48,473 nt of DNA from NCBI RefSeq assembly GCF_002783505.1, contig NZ_PFGL01000036.1, positions 1 to 48,473 of the forward strand. The letters run 5' to 3'. The stretch comes from Shewanella sp. CG12_big_fil_rev_8_21_14_0_65_47_15. Its GTDB lineage: Bacteria; Pseudomonadota; Gammaproteobacteria; Enterobacterales; Shewanellaceae. The notes below the pieces were generated by a model that had not been told where the DNA came from, did no database searches, and was given only the letters and a program-made list of their open reading frames with translations. Positions within the stretch are counted from its first letter, which is position 1, and each line of letters starts with the position of its first letter. The position numbers were made by a program, and so were the translations under genes. Positions 19,401 to 29,871 of this stretch are shown here, in pieces.

Positions 19401-19881
19401 GGGTTTGATAAAACTCGCACAAGGATTCGACTTGGGTGCCATTGCCCTTGAGTAGCGCCTTACCGAGATCGCCCTCTTTGGCGCCCGATAACAATAAAAT
19501 GCCTTCGTTATAGGTGAGCAACCATTCTTGGTCTATCACCACTCGCCCTGCCACCTGGCCACGTAAATAGGCCTGACTGATGATTTGAGTCAGATTTTGA
19601 TAACCCACATTGTTCATGGCGATAATGGATAAGGCGCACAATTCCCCCTCAAACCCTGGCACCTGCATCCAAAAATCGGCCCCGATAATGGGTTTAATCC
19701 CCGCACCATGGCAACCACTGTAAAATTTAACTAAACCACAGAAGTTGTTTTGATCGGTTAATGCCACCGCAGCCATGCCTAATGCCTCAACTTGGGCAAG
19801 AATAGGCTTAACTTTGGCTACGCCATCGGACATAGAAAAGTCACTGTGGACACGAAGATGCACAAAACGAGGATCGGACAT
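16408..19881 (-). CDS. dnaE: DNA polymerase III alpha subunit
   Basis: A 1157-residue replicative polymerase catalytic subunit. An N-terminal PHP domain opens with '[13 protein letters not shown]'. The C-family palm has the catalytic aspartates D401 and D403 ('PDFDVDF') and D555 ('[11 protein letters not shown]'), at exactly the E. coli numbering. '[16 protein letters not shown]', a tandem HhH region and the OB-fold region near the C-terminus ('[18 protein letters not shown]') are present. It works with DnaQ and the sliding clamp. rnhB lies upstream and tilS downstream. Length matches the family (1160 in E. coli). Its ribosome site is weak, so it may depend partly on upstream translation. Confidence 0.98.
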   Translation of the reverse strand: MSDPRFVHLRVHSDFSMSDGVAKVKPILAQVEALGMAAVALTDQNNFCGLVKFYSGCHGAGIKPIIGADFWMQVPGFEGELCALSIIAMNNVGYQNLTQIISQAYLRGQVAGRVVIDQEWLLTYNEGILLLSGAKEGDLGKALLKGNGTQVESLCEFYQTHFSDRYFLELIRTGRADEERYLHMAVALAQEKGIPVVATNQVVFLKPEDFDAHEIRVAIHDGFTLADPRRPKKYSEQQYLRSEDEMCELFADIPAALSNTVEIAKRCNVTIRLYEYFLPNFPTGDMSIEDFLVDCSKKGLEERLEFLFPDPQVRAEKRGEYDERLDIELQVINQMGFPGYFLIVMEFIQWGKDNGIPVGPGRGSGAGSLVAYALKITDLDPLEFDLLFERFLNPERVSMPDFDVDFCMDRRDEVIDHVAELYGREAVSQIITFGTMAAKAVIRDVGRVLGHPYGFVDRISKLIPPEPGMTLAKAFEVEPALQESYDADEDVKDLIDMCRKLEGVTRNAGKHAGGVVIAPTKITDFAPLYCDAEGKNPVTQFDKNDVETAGLVKFDFLGLRTLTIVDWALEMINRVEVKNGRPPVRIEAIPLDDAASFRLLQRYETTAVFQLESRGMKDLIKRLQPDCFEDMIALVALFRPGPLQSGMVDNFIERKHGREEVSYPDSQYQHESLKELLSPTYGIILYQEQVMQIAQVLSGYTLGGADMLRRAMGKKKPEEMAKQRGTFKEGAIKNGVDGELSMKIFDLVEKFAGYGFNKSHSAAYALVSYQTLWLKTHYPSQFMAAVMSADMDNTDKIVTLVDECERMGLPLIPPDVNKGLFKFTVDDDLRIVYGIGAIKGVGEGPVESILEARKDGPFVDLFDFCARIDLKKLNKRVIEKLICAGALDTLGPHRASMMATLPEAIRAADQHAKAEAIGQHDMFGLLNSEPEDSKQQFVECTPWPDKIWLEGERETLGLYLTGHPINQYLKELKHYTSGRLKDVHPTERGKTVKAAGLVVATRVMLTKRGSKMGLLTLDDKSARLEVMLFTEAFEKFNHLLEKDRILICEGEVSFDDFAGGNRMTARNIIDIGEARSHFAKALEVDLDAAQLTPAILDNIEQTMSPWRNGAVPVLINYSQTQARGQFRLADGWRVNPSDELVFALETLLGPNKVRIVF

Positions 19882-19931
19882 AATTAGGATTATCTTTGGC
19901 TAGCAGGTTAACAATAACTAAAAAGCAGACT

Positions 19932-19966
19932 AGCAAAGTCACGCACCTAGGGCTAGTGACTTTGCT
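19932..19966 (-). terminator. 11-bp inverted repeat between rnhB and dnaE
   Basis: AGCAAAGTCAC, a 13-base loop and its exact complement lie after the rnhB stop. A T-rich tract (CTTTTTAG) starts about 7 bases past the stem on the minus strand. It is a possible attenuator before dnaE. The offset of the T-tract makes it a weak one. Confidence 0.45.
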
Positions 19967-19998
19967 GGATAACTGGGACTATGGCGTAAAAATACGCG

Positions 19999-20628
19999 TT
20001 AGTCCTCCAGTAATGCCTTGACGGGTTTAAAACTTTTCCGATATTGGTCAAAAACACCATGCAGGGCAATGGCCTCAAAATGCGCCTTAGTGGGGTAACC
20101 CTTATGCTTGGCAAAACCGTATTGGGGATAAGCGGCATCGAGCGCGTCCATCTCACGATCACGGGTCACTTTGGCGATAATCGACGCCGCACTGATGCTG
20201 GCAATTAAACCATCCCCTTTAATAATGCTATGGCTGGCAATAGGCAGGCCATTGTGGCTAAACGCGGGGCTACGATTACCATCCACTAAAACGAGCTTAG
20301 GCGCGATGTTAAGCCCAGCTACGGCGCGCTGCATGGCGAGCATAGTGGCGTGCAGAATATTAAGCTCGTCGATTTCAGCCGGGGTTGCGCGGCCAACGTG
20401 GTAACACAGGGCTTTTTCACAAATCTCATCGAACAAGGCTTCGCGGCGCTTCTCACTGAGCTTTTTCGAATCATTGAGTCCACTGATGGGCCTATTGGGA
20501 TCTAACACCACAGCCGCAGTCACGACATCGCCGACTAAGGGGCCACGGCCCACTTCATCGACACCAGCAATGAGTTCCTGCGCAAAGGCCCTCATATCGG
20601 ACTCGGTTAACAGTTTAAAGACAGTCAT
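19999..20628 (-). CDS. rnhB: Ribonuclease HII
   Basis: A 209-residue enzyme that cuts RNA in RNA-DNA hybrids and removes single ribonucleotides from DNA. The DEDD-type active site is visible: D24-E25 in '[13 protein letters not shown]', D in 'LVDGN', and '[16 protein letters not shown]'. The length is normal (198 in E. coli). Its ATG overlaps the lpxB stop by one base (TAATG), so it is translationally coupled to lpxB. The conserved lpxB-rnhB-dnaE order is kept. Confidence 0.96.
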   Translation of the reverse strand: MTVFKLLTESDMRAFAQELIAGVDEVGRGPLVGDVVTAAVVLDPNRPISGLNDSKKLSEKRREALFDEICEKALCYHVGRATPAEIDELNILHATMLAMQRAVAGLNIAPKLVLVDGNRSPAFSHNGLPIASHSIIKGDGLIASISAASIIAKVTRDREMDALDAAYPQYGFAKHKGYPTKAHFEAIALHGVFDQYRKSFKPVKALLED

Positions 20629-21785
20629 TAATTTGTCTCCTTCGAGTCTACGAGCGCAAGTACGGCTTCGGCGGCCTTTTGGCTGGCATCACAACGAAGC
20701 ATCCTATGGAGCCGCTCAAACTCCGCTTTAAGCGGCGCAAAATCGCGGCTGAGTTCAACCGTCACCGCTGCGGCAATCTTCTCTGGGGTGCAATCGTCTT
20801 GAATAAGCTCAGGCACGAGATCTTTTCCAGCAAGCAAATTCGGCAAAGAAAAACGCTCGACCTGCATCATGCCCTTGGCAATGCGGTAGGTTAATGGACT
20901 CACACGGTACGCCACCACCATAGGACGCTTGACCAACATGGCCTCTAAGGTCGCGGTACCAGATGCGAGTAAAATGCCGTCGGCCGCCGCCATCACTTCA
21001 CGGGACTGGCCTTCGACCATGTGAATTTCAAGATCCGGCGCAAAATCTTTTAGCGCTTGTTCAAACTGCTCACGGCGCTTTTGGTTTACCAATGGTGTGA
21101 CAAAACGGATATCGGGGAAGTTTTCTTTAATCAGCAACGCCGCTTTGACAAAGGGTTCGGCTAATTGTTTTAACTCACCGCCACGGGAGCCGGGAAGAAT
21201 CGCCAAATATTCGGCATCGGCATCTAACCCGAGCAATACACGGGCCGCGGCCTTGTCGCTTTGCAAGGGAATATCATCGGCCAAGGTATGGCCTACAAAG
21301 GTGCAAGGCACTTGATGCCGATCGTAGAAGGCTTTCTCAAAGGGCAACAGTGATAGCACCATATTGGTCGCCTTGGCGATTTTAAAAATACGTTTGGGGC
21401 GCCACGCCCACACGGAAGGACTCACATAATGGACCGTCTTAATGCCGCGCGCCTTCAGCTTAAGCTCTAAGCCGATATTAAAATCCGGTGCATCTATACC
21501 GATAAAGCAATCGGGTTTAAGTTCAGTAATGGATTTAATCAGCGCGGAGCGTACGTGGAGTAAACGCGGCAAACGAGATAGGACCTCAACAATGCCCATC
21601 ACTGCGAGTTCTTCCATCGCAAACAGGGATTTGAAACCGAGGGCCTCCATTCGAGGGCCACCGATACCGACAAAGTGTGCATCGGGATGCTGCTTTTGCA
21701 GCGCCGCCATTAAACCTGCACCTAAAATATCGCCCGAGAGTTCTCCGGCAACCATGGCAAACACTAATGGAGTTTTATTGCTCAT
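20628..21785 (-). CDS. lpxB: Lipid-A-disaccharide synthase
   Basis: A 385-residue membrane-associated GT19 glycosyltransferase that joins UDP-2,3-diacylglucosamine to lipid X to make the lipid A disaccharide. The N-terminus '[15 protein letters not shown]', '[13 protein letters not shown]' and '[15 protein letters not shown]' are family hallmarks. The ATG at 21785 (MSNKT) gives the usual length; an upstream in-frame ATG at 21803 is less likely. The hairpin 68-82 bases upstream, between lpxA and lpxB, suggests partial uncoupling from lpxA. It overlaps rnhB by one base. Confidence 0.96.
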   Translation of the reverse strand: MSNKTPLVFAMVAGELSGDILGAGLMAALQKQHPDAHFVGIGGPRMEALGFKSLFAMEELAVMGIVEVLSRLPRLLHVRSALIKSITELKPDCFIGIDAPDFNIGLELKLKARGIKTVHYVSPSVWAWRPKRIFKIAKATNMVLSLLPFEKAFYDRHQVPCTFVGHTLADDIPLQSDKAAARVLLGLDADAEYLAILPGSRGGELKQLAEPFVKAALLIKENFPDIRFVTPLVNQKRREQFEQALKDFAPDLEIHMVEGQSREVMAAADGILLASGTATLEAMLVKRPMVVAYRVSPLTYRIAKGMMQVERFSLPNLLAGKDLVPELIQDDCTPEKIAAAVTVELSRDFAPLKAEFERLHRMLRCDASQKAAEAVLALVDSKETN

Positions 21786-21852
21786 AAACCAATCACATCC
21801 CATGAATTAATGACAGTGGATGAGGTAAAAAACATCATTCCAAACCCATAAA

Positions 21853-21887
21853 ACAAAAGGGCATAAAAATGCCCTTTTGTTTTTTAT
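21853..21887 (-). terminator. Strong bidirectional hairpin between lpxA and lpxB
   Basis: ACAAAAGGGCAT, loop AAAA, then the exact complement, followed by TTTT-rich DNA on both strands, has the form of an intrinsic terminator. It lies 13 bases after the lpxA stop and inside the lipid A gene run, so it should reduce or modulate expression of lpxB, rnhB and dnaE from upstream promoters. Confidence 0.75.
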
Positions 21888-21899
21888 GCATTTATCGAG

Positions 21900-22670
21900 T
21901 TAGCGAATAATGCCACGGCTCGACGATTTGACAAATTCAAGGAGCAAGCTCACTTGTTCATCGTTTTGTGCATCCTCAGCCAAGGCTTCCATCGCTTCTT
22001 CTACCGTTAAACTACTGCGGTATAAGGTTTTATAGGCACGGCGAACCGACAACTGGCTTTCCTTAGAAAAACCACGACGCTTCATACCTTCGCTATTTAA
22101 ACCGCGCGGAATAGCCGGCTGACCCGATGCCATCACAAAAGGCGGCACATCTTGCAAGATCAAAGAGTATCCTGCGGTAAAGGCATGGGCACCGATATGC
22201 ACGAACTGATGAACCCCTGTCATGCCACCTAAAATCGCCCAGTCACCCACATGTACATGGCCGGCAATTGATGCATTGTTCGCCAAAATAACGTTATTGC
22301 CGACCACACAGTCATGGGCGATATGCACATAGTTCATAAACAGGTTATTGGAGCCAATACGGGTCTCACTGTTATCTTGAACTGTACCGCGGTGAATAGT
22401 CACATGCTCACGGATAACATTGTTATCACCTATGATAAGGCGTGTCGGTTCACCAGCGTATTTTTTGTCTTGGCATTCTTCACCCACGGAGGCAAATTGG
22501 AAAATACGGTTGCCTTTACCAATAACCGTTGGGCCTTTAACCACTACGTGGGAGCTTAACCAACAATCATCACCAATTTCGACACCCGCGCCCACATAAC
22601 TCCATGGACCTATGGTGACGTTGTTACCAATTTTTGCATCGGGATGCACAAACGCTAATGTATCTATCAC
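21900..22670 (-). CDS. lpxA: UDP-N-acetylglucosamine acyltransferase
   Basis: A 256-residue trimeric left-handed beta-helix enzyme doing the first step of lipid A synthesis, moving a 3-hydroxyacyl group from acyl carrier protein to UDP-GlcNAc. Hexapeptide repeats fill most of the chain. H119 ('HIAHDC') corresponds to catalytic H125 of E. coli, and G167 corresponds to the chain-length ruler G173. The start is GTG and overlaps the fabZ stop as GTGA, indicating coupling. The length is close to 262 in E. coli. Confidence 0.96.
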   Translation of the reverse strand: MIDTLAFVHPDAKIGNNVTIGPWSYVGAGVEIGDDCWLSSHVVVKGPTVIGKGNRIFQFASVGEECQDKKYAGEPTRLIIGDNNVIREHVTIHRGTVQDNSETRIGSNNLFMNYVHIAHDCVVGNNVILANNASIAGHVHVGDWAILGGMTGVHQFVHIGAHAFTAGYSLILQDVPPFVMASGQPAIPRGLNSEGMKRRGFSKESQLSVRRAYKTLYRSSLTVEEAMEALAEDAQNDEQVSLLLEFVKSSSRGIIR

Positions 22671-23131
22671 TGATTAATCTCTCTGCGGGCACACATGATT
22701 TCAGCGGAACAAACCACTTCACCATCCACTTTGGCCTCACCATAGAAAACGCCAATCCCGCGGCGCTCTTTAATCATTTTGACATCAAAATGGATTTGAT
22801 CGCCAGGCACAACCACACGTCTAAAACGCGCATTATCGATACCCGCGAAGTAATACAGCACGCCCGGTGGCGGCACGTCATCACTCATGGTTTTAAAGGC
22901 AAGTAAACCCGTCGCCTGTGCCATCGCTTCTAAAATGAGCACACCTGGCATCACTGGCTGCACGGGAAAGTGTCCCTGAAAAAAGGGCTCATTAATAGTG
23001 ACGTTTTTAATCGCCTGTAGACTCTCACCCGGGGTGTAGTCCAGCACGCGATCGATTAATAGGAATGGATATCTATGGGGCAGATACTTAAGGATCTCCG
23101 TAATATCCATAGTGTTCATTTGATTAGACAC
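22667..23131 (-). CDS. fabZ: 3-hydroxyacyl-ACP dehydratase FabZ
   Basis: A 154-residue hot-dog-fold dehydratase of type II fatty acid synthesis, acting on the 3-hydroxyacyl-ACP pool also used by LpxA and LpxD. '[14 protein letters not shown]' supplies the catalytic His, and '[20 protein letters not shown]' supplies the catalytic Glu. The apparent start is GTG with AGGA 10 bases upstream; an ATG 4 codons later is possible. It ends in a 4-base overlap with lpxA. Confidence 0.95.
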   Translation of the reverse strand: MSNQMNTMDITEILKYLPHRYPFLLIDRVLDYTPGESLQAIKNVTINEPFFQGHFPVQPVMPGVLILEAMAQATGLLAFKTMSDDVPPPGVLYYFAGIDNARFRRVVVPGDQIHFDVKMIKERRGIGVFYGEAKVDGEVVCSAEIMCARREINQ

Positions 23132-23162
23132 GAACCTTGTTCCTCAAATTGCCTTGGGGCAA

Positions 23163-24188
23163 TTAATCTGGTGTTTTTAAATTCTTTTCCAACGTCTTCA
23201 CGCGCTGAAACAGCTCGTCCAATTGACGGAAACGCACTGTGTTTTTACGCCAAAGTTTATTGTCCATTGCCACAGTGGCTGACGAGTATAAACCGGGCTC
23301 GCGCACCGTACTGGTAATATTAGTACTACCGGAAATATGCACACCATCTGTGATGGACAAATGGCCCGCAATAGCGCTATTGCCACCAATAATACAGTAT
23401 TTGCCGATAGTGACACTGCCGGCAATGGTGGTACTGCCAGCAATGGCAGTATTCTCACCGATGATATCATTATGGGCAATTTGCACTTGGTTATCGATAA
23501 TCACACCATCGTGGATCTCGGTATGGCCTAATGCTCCGCGATCTACCGTTGAATTGGCACCAATCTCAACCCGATCGCCAATACGCACACCGCCCGTTTG
23601 TGGAATTTTAATCCACTGACCACGTTCATTGGCATAACCAAAACCATCTGAGCCTAATACTGCGCCCGAATGGATAATACAATCTTGGCCAAGTTGCACG
23701 TCATGGTACACAGTCACATTCGCCCAAAGACGGGTGTTTGAACCTATGATCGCATCTTGCCCAATCACAGTCCCTGCGCCAATCTGCACATTTTCACCGA
23801 GGATAACATTCGCACCAATCACGGCGTTGGCACCGATAGACACACCTTCTCCTAACTGGGCAGAAGGGTCAATTTGTGCGGAAGGATGAATCCCCATAGC
23901 CGCCCTAGGCGTGGTATCTAAAAACTGAGCTACGCGGGCAAAACCCACATAGGGATCTTTTACGATTAATGCAGTACCTTGATAGTCCTGCGCATCTTTA
24001 GCCGACAATAACACCGCACTCGCTTGAGTTGCCTCAAGCTGAGTACGGTATTTGCTGTTGGCTAAAAAAGAGATTTGACCCGCTTTAGCATGTTCTAGGG
24101 TCGCGACATTAGTTATCACTAACGTATCGTCACCTTGGATCACACCGTCCAATAACAGGCTTAACTCTTTTAAAGTCACACTTTTCAT
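23163..24188 (-). CDS. lpxD: UDP-3-O-(3-hydroxyacyl)glucosamine N-acyltransferase
   Basis: A 341-residue trimeric enzyme adding the second hydroxyacyl chain in lipid A synthesis. An N-terminal uridine-binding domain ('ISFLANSKYRTQLEATQA') is followed by a long run of hexapeptide repeats. The conserved 'QIAHNDIIGENTAIAGST' segment holds the likely catalytic His. A C-terminal helix ('RQLDELFQRVKTLEKNLK') follows. The length equals the 341 of E. coli. The start is ATG, 3 bases after the skp stop, so the two are coupled. Confidence 0.97.
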   Translation of the reverse strand: MKSVTLKELSLLLDGVIQGDDTLVITNVATLEHAKAGQISFLANSKYRTQLEATQASAVLLSAKDAQDYQGTALIVKDPYVGFARVAQFLDTTPRAAMGIHPSAQIDPSAQLGEGVSIGANAVIGANVILGENVQIGAGTVIGQDAIIGSNTRLWANVTVYHDVQLGQDCIIHSGAVLGSDGFGYANERGQWIKIPQTGGVRIGDRVEIGANSTVDRGALGHTEIHDGVIIDNQVQIAHNDIIGENTAIAGSTTIAGSVTIGKYCIIGGNSAIAGHLSITDGVHISGSTNITSTVREPGLYSSATVAMDNKLWRKNTVRFRQLDELFQRVKTLEKNLKTPD

Positions 24189-24191
24189 CTA

Positions 24192-24698
24192 TTACTTGCC
24201 TTTGCTTAAGGCTTCAACCACTTTGCCACTGATGTCAGCATTTGGCTTAACATAAATGACGGCACCACGTTGTAAGACTAAATCGTATTTTTCTTTTTCA
24301 GCGATAGTGTTAATGGCTTTTTGCACTTTAACTAACAGTTTGTTTTGCTCTTCACCTTGACGACGACGTAAGTCTTCATCCAGTGCTTTACCCTTTAACT
24401 GATATTCAGATTTTAGCGACTCCATTTTACGAACCAGCTCAGTTTTTTGCGCGTCATTCATCAATGCGCCGTCACGCTGCTGCTTCTCCATCAGAGAACG
24501 CATTTCTTCCTGCATTTTCTGAACATCTGCCATGCGATCACCAAACTCCGTTTTCAGAGATTGAGAGATCTGTTCACGTTGTGGTAACTGTTCAAACACA
24601 GCACCCATATCCACTACGGCAATATTCTCAGCTTGTGCTGCTAACGGCGCACCTAATAAGACTAACGTCATCAGGGCACGATTTACCATCTTGTTCAA
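24192..24698 (-). CDS. skp: Periplasmic chaperone Skp/OmpH
   Basis: A 168-residue OmpH-family chaperone that binds unfolded outer-membrane proteins in the periplasm and hands them on. A signal peptide is seen (residues 1-23, cleavage after 'PLAAQA'). The rest is a long charged coiled coil ('MADVQKMQEEMRSLMEKQQ') and a short C-terminal body. The start is TTG at 24698 with AAGGAG 6 bases upstream; the ATG three codons later has poor spacing. It sits just downstream of bamA, as in other gammaproteobacteria. Confidence 0.93.
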   Translation of the reverse strand: MNKMVNRALMTLVLLGAPLAAQAENIAVVDMGAVFEQLPQREQISQSLKTEFGDRMADVQKMQEEMRSLMEKQQRDGALMNDAQKTELVRKMESLKSEYQLKGKALDEDLRRRQGEEQNKLLVKVQKAINTIAEKEKYDLVLQRGAVIYVKPNADISGKVVEALSKGK

Positions 24699-24754
24699 AA
24701 TAGACTCCTTGTTACCTTTGTTATATTCAGCAAAACCTGCCGAGTGTATGCCTT

Positions 24755-27235
24755 TTAAAAAGTTTTGCCAATATTGAACGAGAAGATCTCTGTTTCATCG
24801 CCTTCGTATTCTTTTATTGGCCACGCCAGACTAAATACCATAGGTCCCATTGGCGATAGCCACTGTAAACTTAAGCCCCAGGAAGCCCTAATACGGGATG
24901 GGTCACTATAATCCTGTAACTTAGCAAACTCGTCTGCTGGCAGGGTTTGGTAGGCGTTGTAATCAAACTCAGTGTCCCAGACGTTACCCGCATCAACAAA
25001 GAAACTCGTACGCACTGAGTTAGTGTAAGCCTCATCCAAGAATGGGGTTGGAACGATCAACTCCATACTGGCCGTTGCAATGGCGTTACCACCGATAGAG
25101 CGGCCTGAACTGACTTGAATGCTATTTGGATCGCCCGGTAGGCTACAGCCATCACCGGATGGATCCGGCGCACAAGGTTCGCTACCGCGATAAAGGTAGA
25201 ATGAACGTGGCCCCACAGAGTTAGACTTAAAGCCCCGTAAGGAGCTACTACCGCCGGAGTAATAGTTTTCCCAGAAAGGTAGGATCTGATCGTTATCATT
25301 AAATTGACCATAACCGTTACCATAACCTAAACGACCACGAGCCAGCAGCACAAAGCTATGACTACGATTAATAGGCTGATAGAAGTTAGTGTCAAAGTCC
25401 GTCTTAAAGTACTGTAAGTCCGAACCTGGCACCGTCATCTTACCGCTTAAACGTTGTGATGAACCGTCCGTTGGGAAGGTGCCACGGTTCAAGGTACTAC
25501 GGTACCAACCAAGGTTTAGCTCGAAGTTATCGAAGCTCAAGTCTGCATTTGGATCATCATCACGGTAGATGTTGTAGAAACGCAGTGCCTGTTCATAGGC
25601 GGAAATTTCAGAAATCGTGTTATGGCGGTAACCAATACCACCGTTGATACGGTTGTATTCGTTGATCGGGAAACCCGAGTTGAGTGCCACACCGTAGGAA
25701 CTGTTCTTATAGCGTTCAAGGTTGGCCTCGTTCGCATCAAACTCGTTCCAATAAACACTCCCCCCTAAACTCACACCATCCTTGGTCCAGTAGGGATCGG
25801 TATAAGATAAGTTAACGTTTTTAGAGTATTTGTTGGTGCTCAAGCTAATACCCGCTTGGTTACCTGTGCCTAAGAAGTTATTTTGCTGTACCCCAAACTG
25901 TAAACTTAACCCAGATTCAGTACCATAACCGACACCGGCGTTGAATGAGCCCGATGGCTGCTCTTTCACTTTAACCGCGACATCGACTAAATCATCGGTG
26001 CCAGGTACTTGGATAGTCTCAGTATCGACAGTTTCAAAGAAACCTAGGCGGTTAAGACGGGCTTTCGATTGCTCTATTTGCGCCGAGTTTAACCAAGCCC
26101 CTTCCATTTGACGCAGCTCACGGCGCATTACTTCATCTTTGGTGACGGTATTACCGCTGAAGTTCACCGACCGCACATAAACCCGTTTACCCGGTTTAAC
26201 GTTAATATTTAAGGTCACTTCCTTAGTCTTATCATCGATTTCAGGGTAGGTTTTGACTTCTGGGTAGGCATAACCGAAGCGGCCTAAATATTTGCTGTAC
26301 ATTTCTTCGGTGAAGGTCACATCACCGCCGTTGTACATATCGCCCGCTTTGATAGGCAGAATTGATTGCATCAACTCTTCGCGGCCCATCAGATCGCCAG
26401 TCAGGTTTACTTCTTTAACTTTATATTTCTCACCTTCGTTGACGTTGATGGTGATATATAAACCTTTACGGTCAGGGGTCATCGCCACTTGTGTCGAAGT
26501 GACTTCAAAGCGGATATAACCTTTATTGTGATAATAGGTTTTGATGGTCTCGAGATCGGCCTGTAGCTTTTGCTTCTGGTAGCGACGCTCACCGAACAGA
26601 TCCCACCAAGCCACATAATCTTTGAGTTCCAGCATGCCGATAAGCTCAGCATCGGTGAACTCTTTATTACCCACCACGTTGATCTGGCGGATTTCAGCCG
26701 CTAAACCTTCGGTAAATTTAAATTTCAGCTCAACCCGGTTACGGGGCAAGTTAATCACTTGAGCTTCGACTTTAGCACCGTATTTACCCACGCCGTAATA
26801 GAAGTCCTGCAGGCCTTTTTCAATGCCTGTCAGCATAGTACGGTCTAAAGATTCGCCGACTTTAACGCCTGAGCCGTCCAGACTTTCCTGTAACTGCTCA
26901 TCTTTAATGTCTTTGTTGCCTTCAAAGGTCACGGCACTGATGGTGGGACGCTCAGTGACTTTCACCACTAACACACCACCATCACGACTCACAGAGACAT
27001 TCTCAAAGTTAGTCGAGGCATACAGACTTTTGATGGCTTGTTGAATTCTTAGCTGGTCAACAGTGTCACCTACTTTTACTGGTAAGCTTAACAAGGCAGC
27101 ACCCAGTGCGACTCGCTGCAAACCTTCAACTTGGATGTCGGTCACTTCAAAGGGTTGGAAAGTATCCGCCAACACAGTCCCTGAAAACGACGCACCGACG
27201 AATAACATCGAGGCAAAAAGTTTATTCAATCTCAT
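24755..27235 (-). CDS. bamA: Outer membrane protein assembly factor BamA
   Basis: An 826-residue Omp85 protein, the core of the BAM complex. A signal peptide (about 1-23) and five POTRA domains (about residues 25-420) are followed by a 16-strand beta-barrel with the L6 motif 'SSLRGF'. The chain ends in Phe ('NIGKTF'), the normal outer-membrane barrel signal. The barrel carries a loop with two cysteines ('SEPCAPDPSGDGCSLPG'), comparable to the disulfide-bearing L6 loop of E. coli BamA. rseP is upstream and skp downstream; this block is a known sigma-E target in E. coli, not shown here. Confidence 0.97.
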   Translation of the reverse strand: MRLNKLFASMLFVGASFSGTVLADTFQPFEVTDIQVEGLQRVALGAALLSLPVKVGDTVDQLRIQQAIKSLYASTNFENVSVSRDGGVLVVKVTERPTISAVTFEGNKDIKDEQLQESLDGSGVKVGESLDRTMLTGIEKGLQDFYYGVGKYGAKVEAQVINLPRNRVELKFKFTEGLAAEIRQINVVGNKEFTDAELIGMLELKDYVAWWDLFGERRYQKQKLQADLETIKTYYHNKGYIRFEVTSTQVAMTPDRKGLYITINVNEGEKYKVKEVNLTGDLMGREELMQSILPIKAGDMYNGGDVTFTEEMYSKYLGRFGYAYPEVKTYPEIDDKTKEVTLNINVKPGKRVYVRSVNFSGNTVTKDEVMRRELRQMEGAWLNSAQIEQSKARLNRLGFFETVDTETIQVPGTDDLVDVAVKVKEQPSGSFNAGVGYGTESGLSLQFGVQQNNFLGTGNQAGISLSTNKYSKNVNLSYTDPYWTKDGVSLGGSVYWNEFDANEANLERYKNSSYGVALNSGFPINEYNRINGGIGYRHNTISEISAYEQALRFYNIYRDDDPNADLSFDNFELNLGWYRSTLNRGTFPTDGSSQRLSGKMTVPGSDLQYFKTDFDTNFYQPINRSHSFVLLARGRLGYGNGYGQFNDNDQILPFWENYYSGGSSSLRGFKSNSVGPRSFYLYRGSEPCAPDPSGDGCSLPGDPNSIQVSSGRSIGGNAIATASMELIVPTPFLDEAYTNSVRTSFFVDAGNVWDTEFDYNAYQTLPADEFAKLQDYSDPSRIRASWGLSLQWLSPMGPMVFSLAWPIKEYEGDETEIFSFNIGKTF

Positions 27236-27266
27236 AGAGCACTTCTAATTATTAGTCTGTCCTTGC

Positions 27267-28637
27267 TCAGAGTCGGGCAAAATCATTGAAAAGCGCAATG
27301 CTCATCAACATCAGCAATAGTGCTGCCCCAAATCTGAATCCTATTTCCTGCACCTTTTCAGATACAGGTTTACCAGTTATTACTTCAATAAAGTAATACA
27401 GCAGGTGTCCCCCATCGAGCACGGGTAAAGGCAACAAATTGATGATGCCTAAATTCACACTGATGAGCGCGAGGAACCCGAGAAAGTAGACCAAGCCATA
27501 GTTTGCACTACTGCCCGCACCCTGTGCGATTGAAATGGGTCCACTCAGGTTTTTCACCGACACGTCGCCGGTAAATAATTTGCCAATCATCTTAAAGCTC
27601 ACAACAACAAGTTGCCATGTTTTATCGGCTGCGATGCCCAAAGAATCAATTGGTCCATATTCTAGTTGTAAACGCATATTCTCGGGCCACTGTGCTTGGG
27701 CGGGGCTCACACCCAATACCCCTATTTCCTGCCCTTCACTATTTTTAGCACTCGACGGGGTCACAGAGACAGTAAACTGCTCTCCATTACGACGCACAGT
27801 AAGCTCCACAGGCACATTGGCAGAATGTTGAATAATGTCAACAAAAGCCTGCCAATCGGTATAATTTTCACCATTGATGGCAACTAACATGTCACCGACT
27901 TTAAGTTCACTGTTTTCGGCGGCACTACCTTGGCTGATTAATGCAATCTTAGGCTCAATTTCTGGTCGATAAATACCTAAACCTAAGGTTGTGATGGGCG
28001 ACTCTTTTTCAGGATCGAAACGCCAATTGCGAGTATCTAAAGTATAAGTCCGCAAACTTGAGTCTAAGCCCTGTAAACCGTTTAATGGCATCAGCGATAC
28101 ACTCAGGCTTTCATCACCTATGTGGCCCACTAAGGCTAAATTCACTTCTTCCCAATTACGCACGGCTTGGCCCGATATCGCGGTCACTTGCATCGGCTCA
28201 GTGACCTGGATTTGCGCGGCGGCAGTGCCAGGTGTTGTCGATGTGATCACAGGTTTCAGTGATGGCACACCAATCAAATACATAAAATACAAGGCAACAA
28301 TAGCAAAAATAAAATTCGCAATCGGGCCAGCAGCCACAATGGCGATGCGCTGCCATACGGTCTTACGATTGAATGCTTGATCTTTTAATTCATCTGGCAC
28401 ATCTTCTACTCGCTCATCGAGCATTTTGACATAACCACCGAGTGGGATCATGGCTAACACGTATTCAGTGCCATCTTTACCGACACGGCGCCAAATCGCC
28501 TTACCAAAACCTATGGAGAAACGTTCGACCTTGACACCACAACGGCGCGCGATATAGAAATGGCCGTATTCGTGGGCAGTGATTAACAGGCCCAGTGCAA
28601 CGATAAAAGAACCTAAGTTCCATAAAAAATCTAACAT
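27267..28637 (-). CDS. rseP: Site-2 intramembrane protease RseP
   Basis: A 456-residue inner-membrane zinc protease that cuts anti-sigma factor RseA after DegS, releasing sigma-E, and clears signal-peptide remnants. The HExxH site is at H22-E23-H26 ('AHEYGHF') in the first membrane helix. Two PDZ domains lie in the middle, and the second metal motif 'LPVLDGGHLLYYF' sits near the C-terminus. AAGGAG lies 4 bases before the ATG. It sits between dxr and bamA, the usual context. Confidence 0.97.
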   Translation of the reverse strand: MLDFLWNLGSFIVALGLLITAHEYGHFYIARRCGVKVERFSIGFGKAIWRRVGKDGTEYVLAMIPLGGYVKMLDERVEDVPDELKDQAFNRKTVWQRIAIVAAGPIANFIFAIVALYFMYLIGVPSLKPVITSTTPGTAAAQIQVTEPMQVTAISGQAVRNWEEVNLALVGHIGDESLSVSLMPLNGLQGLDSSLRTYTLDTRNWRFDPEKESPITTLGLGIYRPEIEPKIALISQGSAAENSELKVGDMLVAINGENYTDWQAFVDIIQHSANVPVELTVRRNGEQFTVSVTPSSAKNSEGQEIGVLGVSPAQAQWPENMRLQLEYGPIDSLGIAADKTWQLVVVSFKMIGKLFTGDVSVKNLSGPISIAQGAGSSANYGLVYFLGFLALISVNLGIINLLPLPVLDGGHLLYYFIEVITGKPVSEKVQEIGFRFGAALLLMLMSIALFNDFARL

Positions 28638-28676
28638 TCCACTCCTTACGTTATCGGTTTAATCACTCAACTATTG

Positions 28677-29867
28677 CTAAGCGATGCTTGCTAAGGTCTC
28701 ACGCGCATACACGCGGGTTTGCGCATCTAGAGCCAAAATATCTTCTATGCTGCCCATAGGGCGTTTAGGTACGGTTACTAAACAGGCTTCATTCACTTTG
28801 GCAATTTGCGTAAAGCCAATTTGCCCCTGCAAAAATGCTTCGACTGCAATCTCATTGGCTGCATTTAATACGGTTGTCGCCTCTTGGCCTTGGGCACAGG
28901 CTTCCATTGCCAAAGCCAAGCAGGGGAAACGTTCAAAATCAGGTTCATAAAAGCTTAACTGTCCGACTTTGAAAAAATCTAAAGGTTCAACGCCAGAATG
29001 AATTCTTTGCGGATAAGCCATGCAATGGGCAATCGGTGTGCGCATATCTGGGTTACCCATTTGGGCAATAACCGAACCATCACGGTACTGCACCATAGAG
29101 TGGATCACGCTTTGCGGGTGGATAACCACCTTGAGTTGCTCAGCCTGAGTGTTAAACAACCAGCGCGCCTCAATAAACTCTAAGCCCTTGTTCATCATGG
29201 TCGCCGAATCAACCGAGATCTTCGGCCCCATCGACCAATTAGGGTGTTTACAGGCTTGGGCAGGTGTCATGGCGGCAAGTGTCGTAAGATCAGACCGCAG
29301 GAAAGGTCCACCAGAACCGGTTAGCAGAATATGGGAAATCCCCGACGCCGCTAAGTCGCAGCGGCCAAGATTTGCCTGCACTTCTTGGGGTAAACATTGG
29401 AAGATGGCATTGTGTTCGCTATCCACAGGCAATAATGTGGCACCAGAAGCTTTAGTCGCCTCGATAAACAACTCACCCGACATGACTAAGGCTTCTTTGT
29501 TGGCCAGTAATACCCGCTTACCCGCCTTCACAGCGGCGAGGGTCGGCACTAGCCCTGCGGCGCCGACAATCGCCGCCATCACAGTATCTACCTTCGATGA
29601 GGTGACTAAATCCAGCAGTTCATCCTCACCACTGGTGACTTGGATATTGAGCGCGGGAGGCAATAATACTTTTAGGGCCAAGGCCGCGCTTTTATCAACC
29701 ATATGGGCGACTTGGGGTTGATGCACCACACAGAGGGCGAGCATCTTATCAACACTCCCATTCGCCACTAGAGCATACACATGGTAGGCGGCAGGATTGG
29801 CTGAAATGACACTTAAGGTGCTGGCACCAATTGAACCTGTCGCCCCCAAAATCACCATATTTTGCAT
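28677..29867 (-). CDS. dxr: 1-deoxy-D-xylulose 5-phosphate reductoisomerase
   Basis: A 396-residue NADPH enzyme (IspC) making MEP, the first committed step of isoprenoid synthesis. The NADPH loop 'GATGSIG' is at about 8-14. Metal and substrate motifs '[11 protein letters not shown]', 'LTGSGGPF' and '[13 protein letters not shown]' are intact. I chose the ATG at 29867 (MQNMVIL), which starts 5 bases past the cdsA stop. An in-frame TTG at 29888 is unlikely. Its products feed UppS nearby. Confidence 0.97.
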   Translation of the reverse strand: MQNMVILGATGSIGASTLSVISANPAAYHVYALVANGSVDKMLALCVVHQPQVAHMVDKSAALALKVLLPPALNIQVTSGEDELLDLVTSSKVDTVMAAIVGAAGLVPTLAAVKAGKRVLLANKEALVMSGELFIEATKASGATLLPVDSEHNAIFQCLPQEVQANLGRCDLAASGISHILLTGSGGPFLRSDLTTLAAMTPAQACKHPNWSMGPKISVDSATMMNKGLEFIEARWLFNTQAEQLKVVIHPQSVIHSMVQYRDGSVIAQMGNPDMRTPIAHCMAYPQRIHSGVEPLDFFKVGQLSFYEPDFERFPCLALAMEACAQGQEATTVLNAANEIAVEAFLQGQIGFTQIAKVNEACLVTVPKRPMGSIEDILALDAQTRVYARETLASIA

Positions 29868-29871
29868 AGCG

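Noticed and set aside
24755..27235. Two-cysteine insertion in the BamA barrel as a novel feature
   Set aside because: E. coli BamA has a comparable disulfide-bearing loop, so this is normal for the family.
29149..29721. 190-aa plus-strand ORF over dxr
   Set aside because: It lies wholly antisense to dxr, whose motifs are intact; its Ser/Ala-rich composition is typical of a shadow frame.
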